From Actinomycetota bacterium (GTDB lineage Bacteria > Actinomycetota > Aquicultoria > SURF-47): DNA of 35,788 nt. Shown one piece after another: positions 35,187 through 35,788 of this stretch. Within the stretch, counting starts at the first letter, position 1; every line of letters starts with the position of its first letter. The translations under genes and the position numbers were made by a program. Under the pieces are notes generated by a model, which saw only the letters and a program-made list of their open reading frames with translations, was not told where the DNA came from and searched no databases. The DNA lies in contig QZJE01000021.1 in assembly GCA_003599235.1 (NCBI GenBank), forward strand, positions 1 through 35,788, written 5' to 3'.

Positions 35187-35788
35187 CTAGGGCACTATCT
35201 CAACGGGGGCACCGACCGGCACAAACGGATAGAGGCCTACAACATCACTATTAGCCACTCTGATACAGCCATGGGAAGCAGCCGTCCCAATAGAGCCGTA
35301 ATTGGAAGTCCCGTGGATGGCAACCGCCTCAGCACTTAAATACATCGCCCGAAGTCCTAAGGGATTACTAACTCCTGGAGGAATACTCTCAGGCATACTA
35401 GCTGACCAGCTTTTATGCGGATTATGCCACCACGGCATTTCATCCTTGCCCACAACTTTCCAGGTCCCCATAGGTGTGGGCCACTCTGGTTGACCAACTG
35501 CTACCCTGACACTTTTAATCACCTTGCCGGCCTTATAAACATACAGAGTAAACTGTGACTGGCGAAGAACCAAGCGAGTTGTGTCTACATTAAAAGCCCA
35601 TTTTTTATCAGACGTGTTATTAGCAGCATCTACTATCTCTATCCTTGCCGTGTGCTTGCCGTCTAATAATCCTGGCTGGTTGTAACTAGCATCATTTTTA
35701 CCTAGAGTATGATTAAGAGAAACTTCTTTATCGTCAATAAATAGCTTCATTGAGTTAATAGCTGAGTTGTCCTTTAGCTTAAACTTAA
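35187..35788 (-). CDS. L,D-transpeptidase (YkuD), 5' end cut by window
   Basis: C-terminal 200 residues of a paralogue of the enzyme at 27029-28336. The frame is open through the window edge; no start is reached, and an internal ATG at 35748-35750 is not the start. An Ig-like end (NNTSDKKWAFNVDTTRL) is followed by the YkuD domain with the shared PWWHNPHKSWSASMPESIPPG, IHGTSNYGS and SHGCIRVAN with its catalytic cysteine. About 70 nt upstream of the ABC ATPase gene on the same strand. Confidence 0.9.
   Translation of the reverse strand, partial: KFKLKDNSAINSMKLFIDDKEVSLNHTLGKNDASYNQPGLLDGKHTARIEIVDAANNTSDKKWAFNVDTTRLVLRQSQFTLYVYKAGKVIKSVRVAVGQPEWPTPMGTWKVVGKDEMPWWHNPHKSWSASMPESIPPGVSNPLGLRAMYLSAEAVAIHGTSNYGSIGTAASHGCIRVANSDVVGLYPFVPVGAPVEIVP

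Overview
The window (about 42% G+C by eye) carries one very long, almost unbroken minus-strand gene block, then a stress/chaperone block, a short AT-rich accessory island on the plus strand, and an ABC-transporter block. The minus-strand order lysA, hom, thrC, homoserine kinase, rho, rpmE, prfA, prmC, sua5, glyA, wecA matches the actinobacterial order seen in Mycobacterium and Streptomyces, where the ATP synthase operon follows wecA. A CBS-less GuaB3-type IMP dehydrogenase next to groESL is a second actinobacterial trait. Together with the modest G+C this suggests an uncultivated, deep-branching, low-G+C member of Actinobacteriota. That is inference; no rRNA is present.

Layout. 1-9399: wecA (cut by the window edge), upp, glyA, rpiB, sua5, prmC, prfA, a DUF1385 membrane protein, rpmE, rho and a small transaldolase. 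9404-13453: a 2-phosphoglycerate kinase-like and a cyclic 2,3-diphosphoglycerate synthetase-like gene, a metallophosphoesterase and sppA, lying between the threonine genes and rho. 13525-19440: a GT4 glycosyltransferase, an ApgM-like putative homoserine kinase, thrC, hom and lysA. 19555-22553: a PAS-GAF-GGDEF-HD-GYP c-di-GMP protein, divergent otsB, and tRNA-Thr(UGU). 22606-26184: guaB3, a 58-residue zinc-ribbon gene, a bidirectional terminator, and groEL/groES behind a consensus promoter and a CIRCE operator. 26217-28336: a tandem-duplicated YjbQ protein and an L,D-transpeptidase. 28460-31197: a BrnT/CopG-type toxin-antitoxin pair with its own promoter and operator, then a DUF262-HNH gene broken by a one-base frameshift; its lost C-terminus carries a HEPN-like RNxxxH motif. 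31257-31448: a 148-nt inverted-repeat-closed multi-stem element and a REP-like palindrome. 31456-35113: a DUF4340 protein, a GldF-GldG fusion and an ABC ATPase. 35187-end: a second, truncated L,D-transpeptidase.

The least expected signal is between genes. Eleven short arrays with a 7-nt period sit in ten of the inter-gene gaps. Each locus has its own heptamer, and the arrays often supply the stop codon, ribosome-binding site or start codon of the flanking genes. Two loci (hom/thrC and guaB3/tRNA) share one composite layout: a GGATAA stop, a 16-nt insert with a small hairpin, then GGGATAA units. At thrC the array covers the place where a canonical start codon should be.

All calls come from reading the sequence and translations; no database search was run.
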